Assembly: GCF_019145375.1 (NCBI RefSeq)
Contig: NZ_JAHSTX010000001.1
Span: forward strand, 3,571,001-3,635,000
Length of the DNA: 64,000 nt
Direction of reading: 5' to 3'
From: Pseudomonas triticicola
Lineage (GTDB): Bacteria > Pseudomonadota > Gammaproteobacteria > Pseudomonadales > Pseudomonadaceae
The position numbers and the translations under genes are program-made. The notes under the pieces were generated by a model, which ran no database searches, was not told the DNA's origin, and worked only from the letters and a program-made list of their open reading frames with translations. This document shows positions 41,037-51,958 of this stretch, piece by piece. Every line of letters begins with the position of its first letter. Position 1 is the stretch's first letter.

Positions 41037-44000
41037 TTAAAAAGGCTTGTCGAAGGTGATTTTCGGCTCTTTCCAAGGGCCTGTGACGGTGTACTTGACG
41101 CTGGCGAAGCGCGCCACGCGGTCGCCGATCAGCTTGTCGATGAGGAACAGCGCGCCGCCGACCGCCGGTGCGCCGACGAGCAGTGCGGCGATCGGCAGGT
41201 TGTTGGTCACCGGCAGTGTCACCAGCAATTTCGCATCGACCTTGTCACCAACCAGATCCAGCGTGCCGTCCAGCTCAAGATTGCTCGAAGGCCCGGTCAG
41301 GCGAATCGGCTCACGGGTGACGTAGACACCGTTGTTCGCCACCAGCAAACCTTTGACCCGATCGTAGCTCAGGCCTTTGCCGAACAGGTCGGAGAAGTCC
41401 AGACGCAGGCGCCGGCCGATCGAGTTGAAGTTGAGCAGGCCGAACACCCGCAGCGCCTGAGCACCGCCCTCCACTTCAACGAACTGGCCTTTGTTCAGCG
41501 AGGCATCGAGGGTGCCGGAGAAGCGCTTGGTCGCCAGCCACGCCGGCGAGCCCGGCCAACGTCCATCGACGTCCATATGGAATTCTTCGCTGGTCACGCT
41601 CGGCGCGAAGCCCCAGCCTTTGAGCACGTCAGCCAGATTCTTGCCGCCAATACGACCCTTGTACCAACTGCTGGTCGCACCCGGAGTGCCTTCCCAGCCG
41701 CCGTTGCCTTGCAGGAGGATGCCCTTGAGGCCCATGTCGAGGTTGTTCAGGGCGATGCCCTTGGCGGTCGGCCGCACTTTCAGCGACCAGCCACCCACCA
41801 GATCGGGGCCGAGGAACAATTGATTGAGGGTGATATCCAGCGCCGGGATTTTCGTCGGATCGACCGACGCCAGTGGATCCGGCGCGTTCTCGTCAGCCTG
41901 CACCGCTGGGTCCGGCGCCGGCAGTTTCACGTACTGAAGATTCACTGCAATCGGCACGCCCTTGGCGTCTGGCAGGCTGGCCGTGCCCTTGGCCTGCTGA
42001 CTATCGAGAGCGAGATTCCATGCGCCGGGCTTGCGATTGATCTGCACCGAGGCCTGATCCAGTGTGGTGCCGAGCGCGGTCAATTTGCCGACCTTGATGT
42101 CAGCGCTGCTGAGCAGTTGCTTGGCGCTGCCGCCCGGATCCCCGCCGGCGTATTTGTTGGCCAGATCCTGCCACGGCGCAACGTCCAGCTCTGACAGCAC
42201 CCCACGAATGCGCAGGCCCTTGGCGCCCGGCAACACGGCTTCGCCAGCGCCAAGAAACAGCTCGCCACGGCCATCGCCGAAGTTGCTCGGCGGCGCGGCA
42301 AAGGTGAAATTGGCCAGTTGATCGTAATTGACCCAGTAACGCCGCTCCTGCCCTTGCAAGGTCATGCGGAACACCGTGTCACGCCCGACATCGGCGGCCA
42401 TGCCGAACGGCGCCGGCAAATCCACTGCCACACCTTTGAGGCTGGAGCTGACCATCAATTGACTATCGGCGCCGGAAAGATTCAGCTGCAACTGATACGG
42501 AATCGTCCCGGACACCGGCAACGGCTGGGTCACGCCCAGCCAGTCGGTGAGCTTTTTCACTTCGACCTGTCCGGATGCGGCGACGCGAGTCTTGATCTGA
42601 TTGGGGCTGCCGTCGGCGAATATCTGCGCAGTGACCGGTTTGTCGAAGGCCCGCGCAGAAATGTTCTGGCCGCTGAGGCCTTTGTTACTGTCGAAGCGGA
42701 AATCGCCTTTGAGCTGGCTCAGTTCCAGTTTCGGTTCGGCCAGTTTCAGCCGCGCGTTGGCGGTCTTGAAGTCGACGAGAATTTTCGGTTGGTCGCCCTT
42801 GGCCAGCGGAATATCCAGCTTGAGCTTGCCATTCAGATCACCGGCGCCTTCCCAACCGGCAAAGGTCTCGCCAGTGCCGATCGGCGCTTCCTGGAGAATC
42901 TTCAGGCCATCGCCCAGGCCACCGGCAAATGCGCCATCGAGGAACAAATGCGAGTTCTGCCCGGACGGTACGTGAGGAATATTGACGAAGACATCGCTGA
43001 CTTGCGTGTCGAGCAACTGGCCCTTGCTGGCCCAGATGCGCACGCCGCTGTCTTCGATGAACACATCGCCGCTGACTTTGCTCACATGCGGCCAGCCCGG
43101 CTGAAACGCCAGCTCGGCGTCGTGCACTTTGAAGAACAGGCTGATGCTGCGATCAGCCTCGCCGGCGTTCTTGCTCAGCGAGCCCTGATACTGGAAGAAG
43201 CCCTGATCCACCGCGCCTTTGAGGATCGCTGTGCGCAACCACTCATCAAGCGCAGGGCTTAACACCGCCGGCAGGTATTTCGCGGTGTAGCGACCGTCAC
43301 CATCGACGAGGCCGACGCGCAGGTCCATGTAGTCTTCCTGGCTATGGTCGAAGTGCAGGCGGATAAGGAAGTCGCCGGCAATCTTGCCCTCCTCGCCCAG
43401 CACCTTCAGGTACGGCGCAATCAGGGTGAAGCCGTCCTTGTCGAGCTTCCAGGTCAGCCGCGCATTGGCCTGCAGGTATTGCCATGGCTTGGCGAAAATC
43501 GGATCGAGGTGCAGGACGAAGTCCTTGCTGTCGAGGCGCAACTCACCGCCGTCCAGATTGCCGCTGAGGCTGCCGCTGACATTTCGCGCCGCCGGAGCGC
43601 CGTGGTAGGCATCGAAACCGACATTATCGAGGTTGGCGGCAAAGCCGAATTTGCTGCCATCGGTGGCAGTCGGGCGGAAGTCCAGCAGCACATTACGCAG
43701 GCCGCCGGTTACCTTCAAACGCTCGACCACAGTGGCGAAGCTTTGCGGTAACGGCCCCAGCGCATTGAGCAGCGGCGTGATCGGGGTCAGATCGAGGCGA
43801 TCGGCCTGCAAATGCCAGAGCTCTTCAGCGTTGGCGCTGGCGCGAGTCTGCTGCACCTGCACATGAGATTCCCAGCGGGTGTCGCCGAAGCTCATCGCCA
43901 GTGAATCAAGAGTGACCTTCGCGCCCTCGGCGGTGTTGCGGTAATAGGCGTTGAGCGCCAGATTGTTGATCTGGATCGGCTTGCGCTCGGCGTAGGCACC

Positions 44001-44840
44001 GGTCACTTGCGGCGCATTCAGGCGCAACGCGGCGCTTTGCAACGCGCCTTCGGCCCAATCGACCCAGAGTTCGCCGCCGGCCTTGATCTCGGAAAAATTC
44101 CATTGCTGGGTCAGGCGCTCGGGCAGCCATTTCGACCAGTCGCTCTGCGGCAGGCTGGCATAACCCTCGATGGCGCTGTTCTGCCATTGATCGGGACGCA
44201 GCTGGCTGCGCAGGCTCAGCGCGACGGGCTGGCCATCGGGCAAGGTCAGACGCGCGTCAAGACGCTGGCGACTGGCGCCGGTACGCACATTGAGGCCGAC
44301 ATAGGTGAGCGTCATGGGCGGGTGATCGAGCGGTTGCAGGGTCACCTGGCTGTCGAGCACCGACAGTTGCTTGATCATCTGCGAGCGCTGGAACAGTTGC
44401 GCTGCATCGAACGGCTGATCCTTCTGCACCGGCAGACCTTCCAGCGCCCAGGTACCGTCTTCGGCTTCCTTGAGGCTGATCTTCAAACCGTTGAGTTCGA
44501 TATGCGCGAGGCGCACTTCGCGGGCGAGCACGCTGCCCCACATATCCGGCACCACCCGCACGCGGTCGAGGCGCAGAGCGTTGGCACCGTCGCCGACCAT
44601 CACGTCATGGGCCAGCAGGATCGGTGCGAAACCGCTCCAGTTGCCTTCCAGCTCACCGATCTGCAAGGGCATGCCGAGGGCAGCGCTGGCCTTGTCTTCG
44701 ATGTCGGCGCGGTATTCGGCCACCAGTGGCGTCAGCTCGCGGCCGAGACTGACGTACAACGCCATCAACACCAGAACCAACGCGCACAGGCCCAGCCCCC
44801 AGCGGGTGAGTGCGGCCAATATGCGTGTCAGACGCTCCAT
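41037..44840 (-). CDS. yhdP: YhdP-family AsmA-like envelope protein
   Basis: A 1267-residue protein with one N-terminal membrane anchor (about residues 10-30) and a very long periplasmic part of repeating beta-strands (DUF3971 followed by AsmA-like C-terminal). YhdP, with TamB and YdbH, moves phospholipid to the outer membrane by a bridge-like groove. The start at 44840 is MERLTRILAALTRW; the seven extra upstream residues lack support. It lies 75 bp after rng, on the same strand. Confidence 0.92.
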   Translation of the reverse strand: MERLTRILAALTRWGLGLCALVLVLMALYVSLGRELTPLVAEYRADIEDKASAALGMPLQIGELEGNWSGFAPILLAHDVMVGDGANALRLDRVRVVPDMWGSVLAREVRLAHIELNGLKISLKEAEDGTWALEGLPVQKDQPFDAAQLFQRSQMIKQLSVLDSQVTLQPLDHPPMTLTYVGLNVRTGASRQRLDARLTLPDGQPVALSLRSQLRPDQWQNSAIEGYASLPQSDWSKWLPERLTQQWNFSEIKAGGELWVDWAEGALQSAALRLNAPQVTGAYAERKPIQINNLALNAYYRNTAEGAKVTLDSLAMSFGDTRWESHVQVQQTRASANAEELWHLQADRLDLTPITPLLNALGPLPQSFATVVERLKVTGGLRNVLLDFRPTATDGSKFGFAANLDNVGFDAYHGAPAARNVSGSLSGNLDGGELRLDSKDFVLHLDPIFAKPWQYLQANARLTWKLDKDGFTLIAPYLKVLGEEGKIAGDFLIRLHFDHSQEDYMDLRVGLVDGDGRYTAKYLPAVLSPALDEWLRTAILKGAVDQGFFQYQGSLSKNAGEADRSISLFFKVHDAELAFQPGWPHVSKVSGDVFIEDSGVRIWASKGQLLDTQVSDVFVNIPHVPSGQNSHLFLDGAFAGGLGDGLKILQEAPIGTGETFAGWEGAGDLNGKLKLDIPLAKGDQPKILVDFKTANARLKLAEPKLELSQLKGDFRFDSNKGLSGQNISARAFDKPVTAQIFADGSPNQIKTRVAASGQVEVKKLTDWLGVTQPLPVSGTIPYQLQLNLSGADSQLMVSSSLKGVAVDLPAPFGMAADVGRDTVFRMTLQGQERRYWVNYDQLANFTFAAPPSNFGDGRGELFLGAGEAVLPGAKGLRIRGVLSELDVAPWQDLANKYAGGDPGGSAKQLLSSADIKVGKLTALGTTLDQASVQINRKPGAWNLALDSQQAKGTASLPDAKGVPIAVNLQYVKLPAPDPAVQADENAPDPLASVDPTKIPALDITLNQLFLGPDLVGGWSLKVRPTAKGIALNNLDMGLKGILLQGNGGWEGTPGATSSWYKGRIGGKNLADVLKGWGFAPSVTSEEFHMDVDGRWPGSPAWLATKRFSGTLDASLNKGQFVEVEGGAQALRVFGLLNFNSIGRRLRLDFSDLFGKGLSYDRVKGLLVANNGVYVTREPIRLTGPSSNLELDGTLDLVGDKVDAKLLVTLPVTNNLPIAALLVGAPAVGGALFLIDKLIGDRVARFASVKYTVTGPWKEPKITFDKPF

Positions 44841-44915
44841 GTCAGTTGGCTCCCATGGCAAAAATACTGCGAAAAGCTGAGGCCAGCCGCGTTGAATGAA
44901 TGGTGATGCAGGGCT

Positions 44916-46373
44916 TCAGAGCAGCACCACGTCATATTGTTCCTGGGAATACATGGTTTCCACCTGGAAGCGTATGGTGCGGCCGATAAAGCCTTCAAGC
45001 TCGGCGACGTTACCGGACTCTTCATCGAGCAGACGATCGACCACTTTCTGGTTGGCCAGCACTCGATAACCCTCGGCCTGGTAGGCCCGCGCCTCGCGCA
45101 GAATCTCGCGGAAGATCTCGTAACAGATGGTTTCGGCGGTCTTCAGTTTGCCGCGTCCCTGGCAACTGCTGCACGGCTCGCACAGCACCTGTTCGAGGCT
45201 TTCGCGGGTGCGCTTGCGGGTCATCTGCACCAGGCCCAGCTCGGTAATGCCGATGATGTTGGTCTTGGCGTGATCGCGCTCCAGCTGTTTCTCCAGAGTG
45301 CGCAGGACCTGACGCTGATGCTCTTCATCTTCCATGTCGATGAAGTCGATGATGATGATCCCGCCGAGGTTGCGCAGGCGCATCTGCCGAGCAATCGCCG
45401 TGGCCGCTTCGAGATTGGTCTTGAAAATGGTTTCTTCGAGGTTGCGATGACCGACGAACGCCCCGGTGTTGACGTCGATGGTGGTCATGGCTTCCGCCGG
45501 ATCGATCACCAGATAGCCGCCAGACTTCAGCGGCACCTTGCGCTCCAGCGCGCGCTGGATTTCGTCTTCGACACCGTACAGATCGAAGATCGGTCGTTCA
45601 CCCGGGTAGTGTTCCAGACGATCAGCGATTTCCGGCATCAGTTCGGCGACAAACTGCGTGGTTTTCTGGAAGGTTTCCCGGGAATCGATGCGGATCTTCT
45701 CGATCTTCGGATTGACCAGGTCACGCAGGGTGCGCAGGGCCAGGCCGAGGTCTTCGTAGATCACGCTCGGCGCGGCGATGGTCTTGATCTGCTCGTTGAT
45801 CTGGTCCCAGAGGCGCCGCAGGTAACGGATGTCCATGAGGATTTCATCAGCGCCCGCGCCTTCAGCGGCTGTGCGCAGAATGAAGCCGCCGGCCTCCTTG
45901 ATGCCTTCTTTGGCCACGCAATCGCTGACCACCTGCTTGAGACGCTCGCGCTCGGCTTCGTCTTCGATCTTCAGGGAAATGCCAACGTGGGCGGTGCGCG
46001 GCATGTACACCAGATAGCGCGAAGGAATCGACAGTTGTGTGGTCAGGCGTGCGCCTTTGGAGCCGATCGGGTCCTTGGTGACTTGCACCACCAGGCTCTG
46101 ACCTTCGTGCACCAGCGAACTGATGCTTTCCACCGCCGGGCCTTCGCGCAGGGAGATTTCGGCGGCGTGAATGAAAGCTGCACGATCGAGGCCGATGTCG
46201 ACAAATGCCGCCTGCATGCCCGGCAGTACACGAACGATCTTGCCTTTATAGATGTTGCCGACGATCCCGCGTTTCTGCGTGCGCTCGACGTGGACTTCTT
46301 GCAGCACACCGTTTTCGACCACCGCCACGCGCGATTCCATCGGCGTGATGTTGATCAGAATCTCTTCACTCAT
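44916..46373 (-). CDS. rng: Ribonuclease G
   Basis: A 485-residue endoribonuclease of the RNase E/G family. There is an N-terminal S1 domain (KGKIVRVLPGMQAAFVDIGL), a 5'-sensor and DNase-I-like catalytic core with IIIDFIDMEDEEHQ, and a zinc-link CEPCSSCQGRG that holds the dimer. It matures 16S rRNA 5' ends. The start at 46373 is MSEEILINITP. It is downstream of maf and mreBCD on the same strand. Confidence 0.96.
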   Translation of the reverse strand: MSEEILINITPMESRVAVVENGVLQEVHVERTQKRGIVGNIYKGKIVRVLPGMQAAFVDIGLDRAAFIHAAEISLREGPAVESISSLVHEGQSLVVQVTKDPIGSKGARLTTQLSIPSRYLVYMPRTAHVGISLKIEDEAERERLKQVVSDCVAKEGIKEAGGFILRTAAEGAGADEILMDIRYLRRLWDQINEQIKTIAAPSVIYEDLGLALRTLRDLVNPKIEKIRIDSRETFQKTTQFVAELMPEIADRLEHYPGERPIFDLYGVEDEIQRALERKVPLKSGGYLVIDPAEAMTTIDVNTGAFVGHRNLEETIFKTNLEAATAIARQMRLRNLGGIIIIDFIDMEDEEHQRQVLRTLEKQLERDHAKTNIIGITELGLVQMTRKRTRESLEQVLCEPCSSCQGRGKLKTAETICYEIFREILREARAYQAEGYRVLANQKVVDRLLDEESGNVAELEGFIGRTIRFQVETMYSQEQYDVVLL

Positions 46374-46431
46374 GGCAGGATCTCGTTCAGGCATGTTCAC
46401 GATAGTGGCCGCATCTGGATTCGTACGACGC

Positions 46432-47028
46432 TCAGGGCGTGTTCAGGTTTTGCCAACAGGGTATGCCGAAATGGCCCAACACCTCGCAGGTTTCGCACAA
46501 CGGCAGGCCGACCACCGCCGAATAGCTGCCGTCGAGCCCGGCGACGAACACCGCACCCAGGCCCTGAATGCCATAGCCGCCGGCCTTGTCGCGCGGTTCG
46601 CCACTGGCCCAGTAGGCGCCGGCCTCTTCGCGGCTGATGCTGCGAAAACGCACGCGACTGCGCACCACCCGCGACTCGCAGCGCTCACCTTCGAGCACGG
46701 CGATGGCGGTCAGCACTTCGTGTTCGTTGCCGGACAACATCATCAGCATGGCGCATGCATCGGCTTCGTCCACCGGTTTGCCAAGTATTTTGCCGTTGAG
46801 TACCACAGCGGTGTCGGCGCCAAGCACGCAGAACGGCTGGTCAGAGACGACCGAGCGGCGCCCGGCCTCAGCCTTGCCACGCGCGAGGCGCTCGACATAG
46901 GCCGAAGGGGATTCTTCAGGAAGCGGGGTTTCGTCGATGTCCGCGCTGATGGCGGAGAACTGCACGCCGATTTGCGTGAGCAATTCACGGCGACGCGGTG
47001 AGCCGGAGGCGAGGTAAAGCAGTTTCAT
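46432..47028 (-). CDS. Maf-type nucleotide pyrophosphatase (YhdE-like)
   Basis: A 198-residue Maf protein: [11 protein letters not shown] phosphate-binding motif at residues 7-17, [10 protein letters not shown] and the late [15 protein letters not shown]. The YhdE subgroup hydrolyses dTTP, UTP and related nucleotides and is linked to septum formation. The start at 47028 is the family start ([13 protein letters not shown]). It lies 38 bp after mreD. Confidence 0.94.
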   Translation of the reverse strand: MKLLYLASGSPRRRELLTQIGVQFSAISADIDETPLPEESPSAYVERLARGKAEAGRRSVVSDQPFCVLGADTAVVLNGKILGKPVDEADACAMLMMLSGNEHEVLTAIAVLEGERCESRVVRSRVRFRSISREEAGAYWASGEPRDKAGGYGIQGLGAVFVAGLDGSYSAVVGLPLCETCEVLGHFGIPCWQNLNTP

Positions 47029-47065
47029 CAAAACATCTCCCTGTTCAGTGCCCTGCTTCACCGGC

Positions 47066-47557
47066 TCAATAGATTCTGTAGCGTCGGCACATTCCGCGAA
47101 GGGCGAAGCTGACCCACGGCCAGAGCAAGGCACTGACCAGCGCCGGCAAGACCAGCGCCAGGGTTGGCTGACGGTTGCCGGTCAGAGCGCTGAGCCACAG
47201 TTGCGCCAATTGTGCGAGGCCGAAGATCACCAGGATCACCAGGCACTGCTGCCACATCGGGAACATGCGCAGGCGCTGCTGCAACGACAACACGAGGAAA
47301 GTGATCAGGGTCAGGATCAACGCGTTCTGCCCGAGCAGGTCGCCCTGCAGGACATCTTCGGCCAGCCCCAGACAGAACGCCGTGACCATGCCGACCGTGT
47401 GCGGCATGTACAGCGCCCAGAAAGTCACGAGCAAGGCCAGCCACAGCGGGCGAAGGATTTCCATGAAGATCGGCAACGGTGAAACGCTGAGCAGGATGCC
47501 GACGAAGAACGTCAGCCAGATCATCCAGCCGTTTCCGGATTTTTTCGCGCCGACCAT
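47066..47557 (-). CDS. mreD: Rod shape-determining protein MreD
   Basis: A 163-residue inner-membrane protein with about five membrane segments and the conserved [17 protein letters not shown] block. It links MreC to the elongation machinery. It starts with the last base of the mreC stop region. Confidence 0.94.
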   Translation of the reverse strand: MVGAKKSGNGWMIWLTFFVGILLSVSPLPIFMEILRPLWLALLVTFWALYMPHTVGMVTAFCLGLAEDVLQGDLLGQNALILTLITFLVLSLQQRLRMFPMWQQCLVILVIFGLAQLAQLWLSALTGNRQPTLALVLPALVSALLWPWVSFALRGMCRRYRIY

Positions 47558-48660
47558 TATTCTCGTCCCCCGGTAGTCGCTGGCGGTTTCGCCGGTGGTT
47601 TGCTCGCGGCCGGTGGCTTGGCAGCGGCCGGAGCGGCAGCGGGCGGTTTGCTCGCGGCAGGCTTGGCAGGCGTGGTGGCAGGCGCCGCTGCTTCAGCGGC
47701 CGGCGCTGCGGTAGCGGTCGACGGCGTGGCAGGCATGATCAACGGTTTCGGCACGCTGGCCGGCAACATCGGGCCGCCGCCGTGAGCGTCGAGCTGTTCC
47801 TGGGCCTGGGCGGCGTCATTGGCGCGTTCCTCGGCAGTGCGGCTGTCGCTGAACACCAGCAGCAGGTAGCGGCTACGGTTCAGGGCGGCGGTCGGTACCG
47901 CACGGACAATGGCGAACGGTTGGCCGGAATCGTGGATGACTTCCTTGACCGTGGCCACCGGATAACCGGCTGGAAAACGCTGGCCGAGACCGGAGCTGAC
48001 CAGCAGATCGCCTTCCTTGATGTCCGCCGTGTCGGCGACATGACGCAATTCCAGGCGCTCCGGGTTGCCGGTGCCACTGGCAATCGCGCGCAGACCGTTA
48101 CGGTTTACCTGCACCGGAATGCTATGGGTGGTGTCGGTCAGCAGCAGGACCCGCGAGGTGTACGGCATCAATTCAACCACCTGGCCCATCAGCCCGCGTG
48201 CATCGAGCACCGGTTGGCCGAGCACCACGCCGTCGCGCTCACCTTTGTTGATGATGATGCGATGGGTGAAGGGGTTGGGATCCATGCCGATCAGCTCGGC
48301 CACTTCGACCTTTTCGTTGACCAGCGCGGAGGAGTTGAGCAACTCGCGCAGCCGAACGTTCTGCTCGGTCAGGGCCGCGAGCTTTTGCATGCGTCCCTGC
48401 AACAGCAGGTTTTCGGTCTTGAGTTTTTCGTTTTCGGCGACGAGCTCGGTGCGGCTGCCGAACTGACTGGCGACCCCTTCCCACAAGCGGCCAGGCAGGT
48501 CCGTGATCCAGTAGGCATCCATGAGCACCAGCGACGCTTGCTTGCGCGCGGGCTTGAGCAGGTCGAAACGTGCATCGACCACCATCAGCGCGACCGCGAG
48601 CACGGCCAGCACCAACAGGCGCACGCCCAACGAAGGGCCTTTGGTGAAAAGCGGTTTAAT
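47557..48660 (-). CDS. mreC: Rod shape-determining protein MreC, probable ATT start
   Basis: One N-terminal membrane segment, a coiled coil at about residues 75-110, the double beta-barrel MreC domain and a long Pro/Ala/Lys-rich tail (last ~75 residues). The family N-terminus (K-P-x-F-x-x-GPS, as in E. coli) is encoded upstream of the first possible TTG (48630). In frame it begins ATT-AAA-CCG-CTT-TTC at 48660, six bases after a perfect GGGAGGAG. No ATG, GTG or TTG lies between. I therefore place the start at the ATT, giving 367 residues. The TTG start would give 357 residues and cut the conserved N-terminus. Confidence 0.85.
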   Translation of the reverse strand: MKPLFTKGPSLGVRLLVLAVLAVALMVVDARFDLLKPARKQASLVLMDAYWITDLPGRLWEGVASQFGSRTELVAENEKLKTENLLLQGRMQKLAALTEQNVRLRELLNSSALVNEKVEVAELIGMDPNPFTHRIIINKGERDGVVLGQPVLDARGLMGQVVELMPYTSRVLLLTDTTHSIPVQVNRNGLRAIASGTGNPERLELRHVADTADIKEGDLLVSSGLGQRFPAGYPVATVKEVIHDSGQPFAIVRAVPTAALNRSRYLLLVFSDSRTAEERANDAAQAQEQLDAHGGGPMLPASVPKPLIMPATPSTATAAPAAEAAAPATTPAKPAASKPPAAAPAAAKPPAASKPPAKPPATTGGRE

Positions 48661-48744
48661 AAGCCGCTCCTCCCAGGCAAATGTTCTGTTTATTCATACG
48701 GCATCAAACCGGCCTGGATGAAGACTGACAGAAGATAAACGCCA

Positions 48745-48772
48745 ACAGGCAGCACTGCAAAGTGCTGCCTGT
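48745..48772 (-). terminator. 11-bp perfect hairpin between mreB and mreC
   Basis: ACAGGCAGCAC / GTGCTGCCTGT with a 6-nt loop. It is probably the original mreB terminator or attenuator. It has no strong T-run on the minus strand. Confidence 0.5.
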
Positions 48773-48800
48773 GCGTTCACCCACGTATTGCATTCGAAGC

Positions 48801-48943
48801 ATCAAATGGTGTGAAAGCGTAGCGAGCGACGGCAAGACAAGGCAAAAACAGGCGAGGAAGCGGAGTTTACGGGTTGTAAATGAGCATTCCGAGCCTGTTT
48901 TTAACGCAGTATTGCCTAGCGGAGTAGCTTTCACGCCGTTTGA

Positions 48944-48944
<1 letters not shown>
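48801..48944. mobile_element. 144-bp MITE-like element between mreB and mreC
   Basis: Ends are ATCAAATGGTGTGAAAGC and GCTTTCACGCCGTTTGAT, an inverted pair matching at 16 of 18 positions. Inside, AAAAACAGGC (48844-48853) and GCCTGTTTTT (48893-48902) form a second perfect pair, around GTTTAC/GTAAAT. No gene is inside. The right end reaches the first base of the mreB stop codon. Confidence 0.75.
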
Positions 48945-49993
<1,049 letters not shown>

Positions 49994-50192
49994 CTAGGCA
50001 ACGCGTGGGTAAAAAAGTGCGGCAAACTCTAACAACGACAGGGATTTTGGGCAAGGCGCCAATATGTTAAATTGGCCGCTTTTCTGTGCACCAAGCCCCA
50101 CAATCGCGGCCTTATGACCGTAGAAGTGCGGTAGTGTTCCGACAATCTAACACACGGACGCCGTCCGTTCTGTTTTCCACTGGAGAATCCCG

Positions 50193-50480
50193 ATGGCGCT
50201 AGAACGCTCCGACGTGGAAAAAATCGCGCATCTGGCCTGCCTTGGCCTCAACGATGCCGATCTTCCGCACATTACTTCCGCCCTCAACAGCATTCTCGGG
50301 CTGGTCGACGAAATGCAGGCCGTTGATACCGACGGTATCGAGCCGCTGGCCCACCCCCTGGAAGCCAGTCAGCGCCTGCGCGCCGACGTGGTGACCGAGA
50401 CGAATAACCGCGAGGCCTACCAGTCCATCGCACCAGCGGTCGAAAACGGCCTGTATCTGGTTCCGAAAGTCATCGACTAA
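50193..50480 (+). CDS. gatC: Glu-tRNA(Gln)/Asp-tRNA(Asn) amidotransferase subunit C
   Basis: A 95-residue small subunit ([20 protein letters not shown]; late [12 protein letters not shown]). It stabilises GatA-GatB, which amidate mischarged Glu-tRNA(Gln) or Asp-tRNA(Asn). The ATG follows TGGAG. It is the first gene of gatCAB, with a 211-bp divergent region shared with mreB in which I see no clear promoter. Confidence 0.96.
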   Translation: MALERSDVEKIAHLACLGLNDADLPHITSALNSILGLVDEMQAVDTDGIEPLAHPLEASQRLRADVVTETNNREAYQSIAPAVENGLYLVPKVID

Positions 50481-50496
50481 AGGGAAAGAGCCTGCA

Positions 50497-51948
50497 ATGC
50501 ATCAAATGACTCTGGCCGAGATCGCCCGCGGTCTCGCCGATAAAAAGTTTTCCTCCGAAGAGCTGACCAAAGTCCTGCTGGCGCGTATTACCCAGCTAGA
50601 CCCGCAGCTAAACAGTTTCATCAGCCTCACCGAGGATCTGGCCATCGAGCAGGCGAAAGCCGCCGATGCACGCCGGGCCAACGGTGAGAGCGGCGCCCTG
50701 CTCGGCGCGCCGATCGCCCACAAGGACCTGTTCTGCACCCTGGGCATCCGCACCAGCTGCGGCTCGAAGATGCTCGACAACTTCAAAGCCCCGTATGACG
50801 CCACTGTCGTTGCGAAACTGGCCGCTGCCGGCGCCGTGACCCTGGGCAAGACCAACATGGACGAATTCGCCATGGGTTCGGCCAACGAGTCGAGCTGGTA
50901 CGGCGCGGTGAAAAACCCGTGGAACCTGGAACACGTGCCGGGCGGTTCGTCCGGCGGCTCGGCGGCGGCAGTTGCCGCTCGTTTGTTGCCAGCCGCCACG
51001 GCCACCGACACCGGCGGTTCGATCCGTCAGCCGGCGGCGTTCACCAACCTCACCGGCCTGAAGCCGACCTACGGTCGCGTTTCGCGCTGGGGCATGATTG
51101 CCTACGCTTCCAGCCTCGATCAGGGCGGCCCGTTGGCGCGCACGGCCGAAGACTGCGCGATCCTGCTGCAAGGCATGGCCGGCTTCGACCCGAACGACTC
51201 CACCAGCATCGATGAGCCGGTTCCGGATTACTCCGCCAGCCTCGGCGAGTCGCTGCAAGGCCTGCGCATCGGCGTGCCGAAGGAGTACTTCAGCGCCGGT
51301 CTCGACCCGCGCATTGCCGAGCTGATCCAGAACAGCATCCAGCAGTTGCGGAAGCTCGGTGCGGTGATCAAGGAAATCAGCCTGCCGAACATGCAGCACG
51401 CCATTCCGGCCTACTACGTGATCGCCCCGGCAGAAGCGTCTTCCAACCTGTCGCGTTTCGACGGCGTGCGTTTCGGCCACCGCTGCGAAAACCCGGAAAA
51501 CCTCATCGACCTGTACAAACGCTCCCGTGGCGAAGGCTTCGGCGCGGAAGTACAGCGCCGGATCATGGTCGGTGCCTACGCGCTGTCCGCCGGTTACTAC
51601 GACGCCTACTACCTGAAAGCGCAGAAGATCCGTCGTCTGGTGAAGAACGATTTCATGGCTGCCTTTAATGAAGTCGACATCATCCTCGGCCCGACCACGC
51701 CGAACCCGGCGTGGAAACTCGGCGCGAAGAACAGCGACCCGGTCGCTGCCTATCTGGAAGACGTCTACACCATCACCGCCAACCTCGCCGGCCTGCCGGG
51801 CCTGTCGATGCCGGCCGGTTTTGTCGACGGTCTGCCGGTGGGCGTGCAGTTGCTCGCGCCGTACTTCCAGGAAGGCCGTTTGCTCAACGTTGCGCACCAG
51901 TATCAGCTCAACACTGACTGGCACACCCGCACCCCAACCGGCTTCTGA
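50497..51948 (+). CDS. gatA: Glu-tRNA(Gln)/Asp-tRNA(Asn) amidotransferase subunit A
   Basis: A 483-residue amidase-signature enzyme that releases ammonia from glutamine. The Ser-cisSer-Lys triad lies in APIAHKDLF (Lys), [13 protein letters not shown] and [13 protein letters not shown]. It lies 16 bp after gatC and 10 bp before gatB. Confidence 0.97.
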   Translation: MHQMTLAEIARGLADKKFSSEELTKVLLARITQLDPQLNSFISLTEDLAIEQAKAADARRANGESGALLGAPIAHKDLFCTLGIRTSCGSKMLDNFKAPYDATVVAKLAAAGAVTLGKTNMDEFAMGSANESSWYGAVKNPWNLEHVPGGSSGGSAAAVAARLLPAATATDTGGSIRQPAAFTNLTGLKPTYGRVSRWGMIAYASSLDQGGPLARTAEDCAILLQGMAGFDPNDSTSIDEPVPDYSASLGESLQGLRIGVPKEYFSAGLDPRIAELIQNSIQQLRKLGAVIKEISLPNMQHAIPAYYVIAPAEASSNLSRFDGVRFGHRCENPENLIDLYKRSRGEGFGAEVQRRIMVGAYALSAGYYDAYYLKAQKIRRLVKNDFMAAFNEVDIILGPTTPNPAWKLGAKNSDPVAAYLEDVYTITANLAGLPGLSMPAGFVDGLPVGVQLLAPYFQEGRLLNVAHQYQLNTDWHTRTPTGF

Positions 51949-51958
51949 GGAGACACAC

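Noticed and set aside
44937..46637. 566-codon open frame antisense to rng and the end of maf
   Set aside because: Same reason: a mirror of strongly supported genes.
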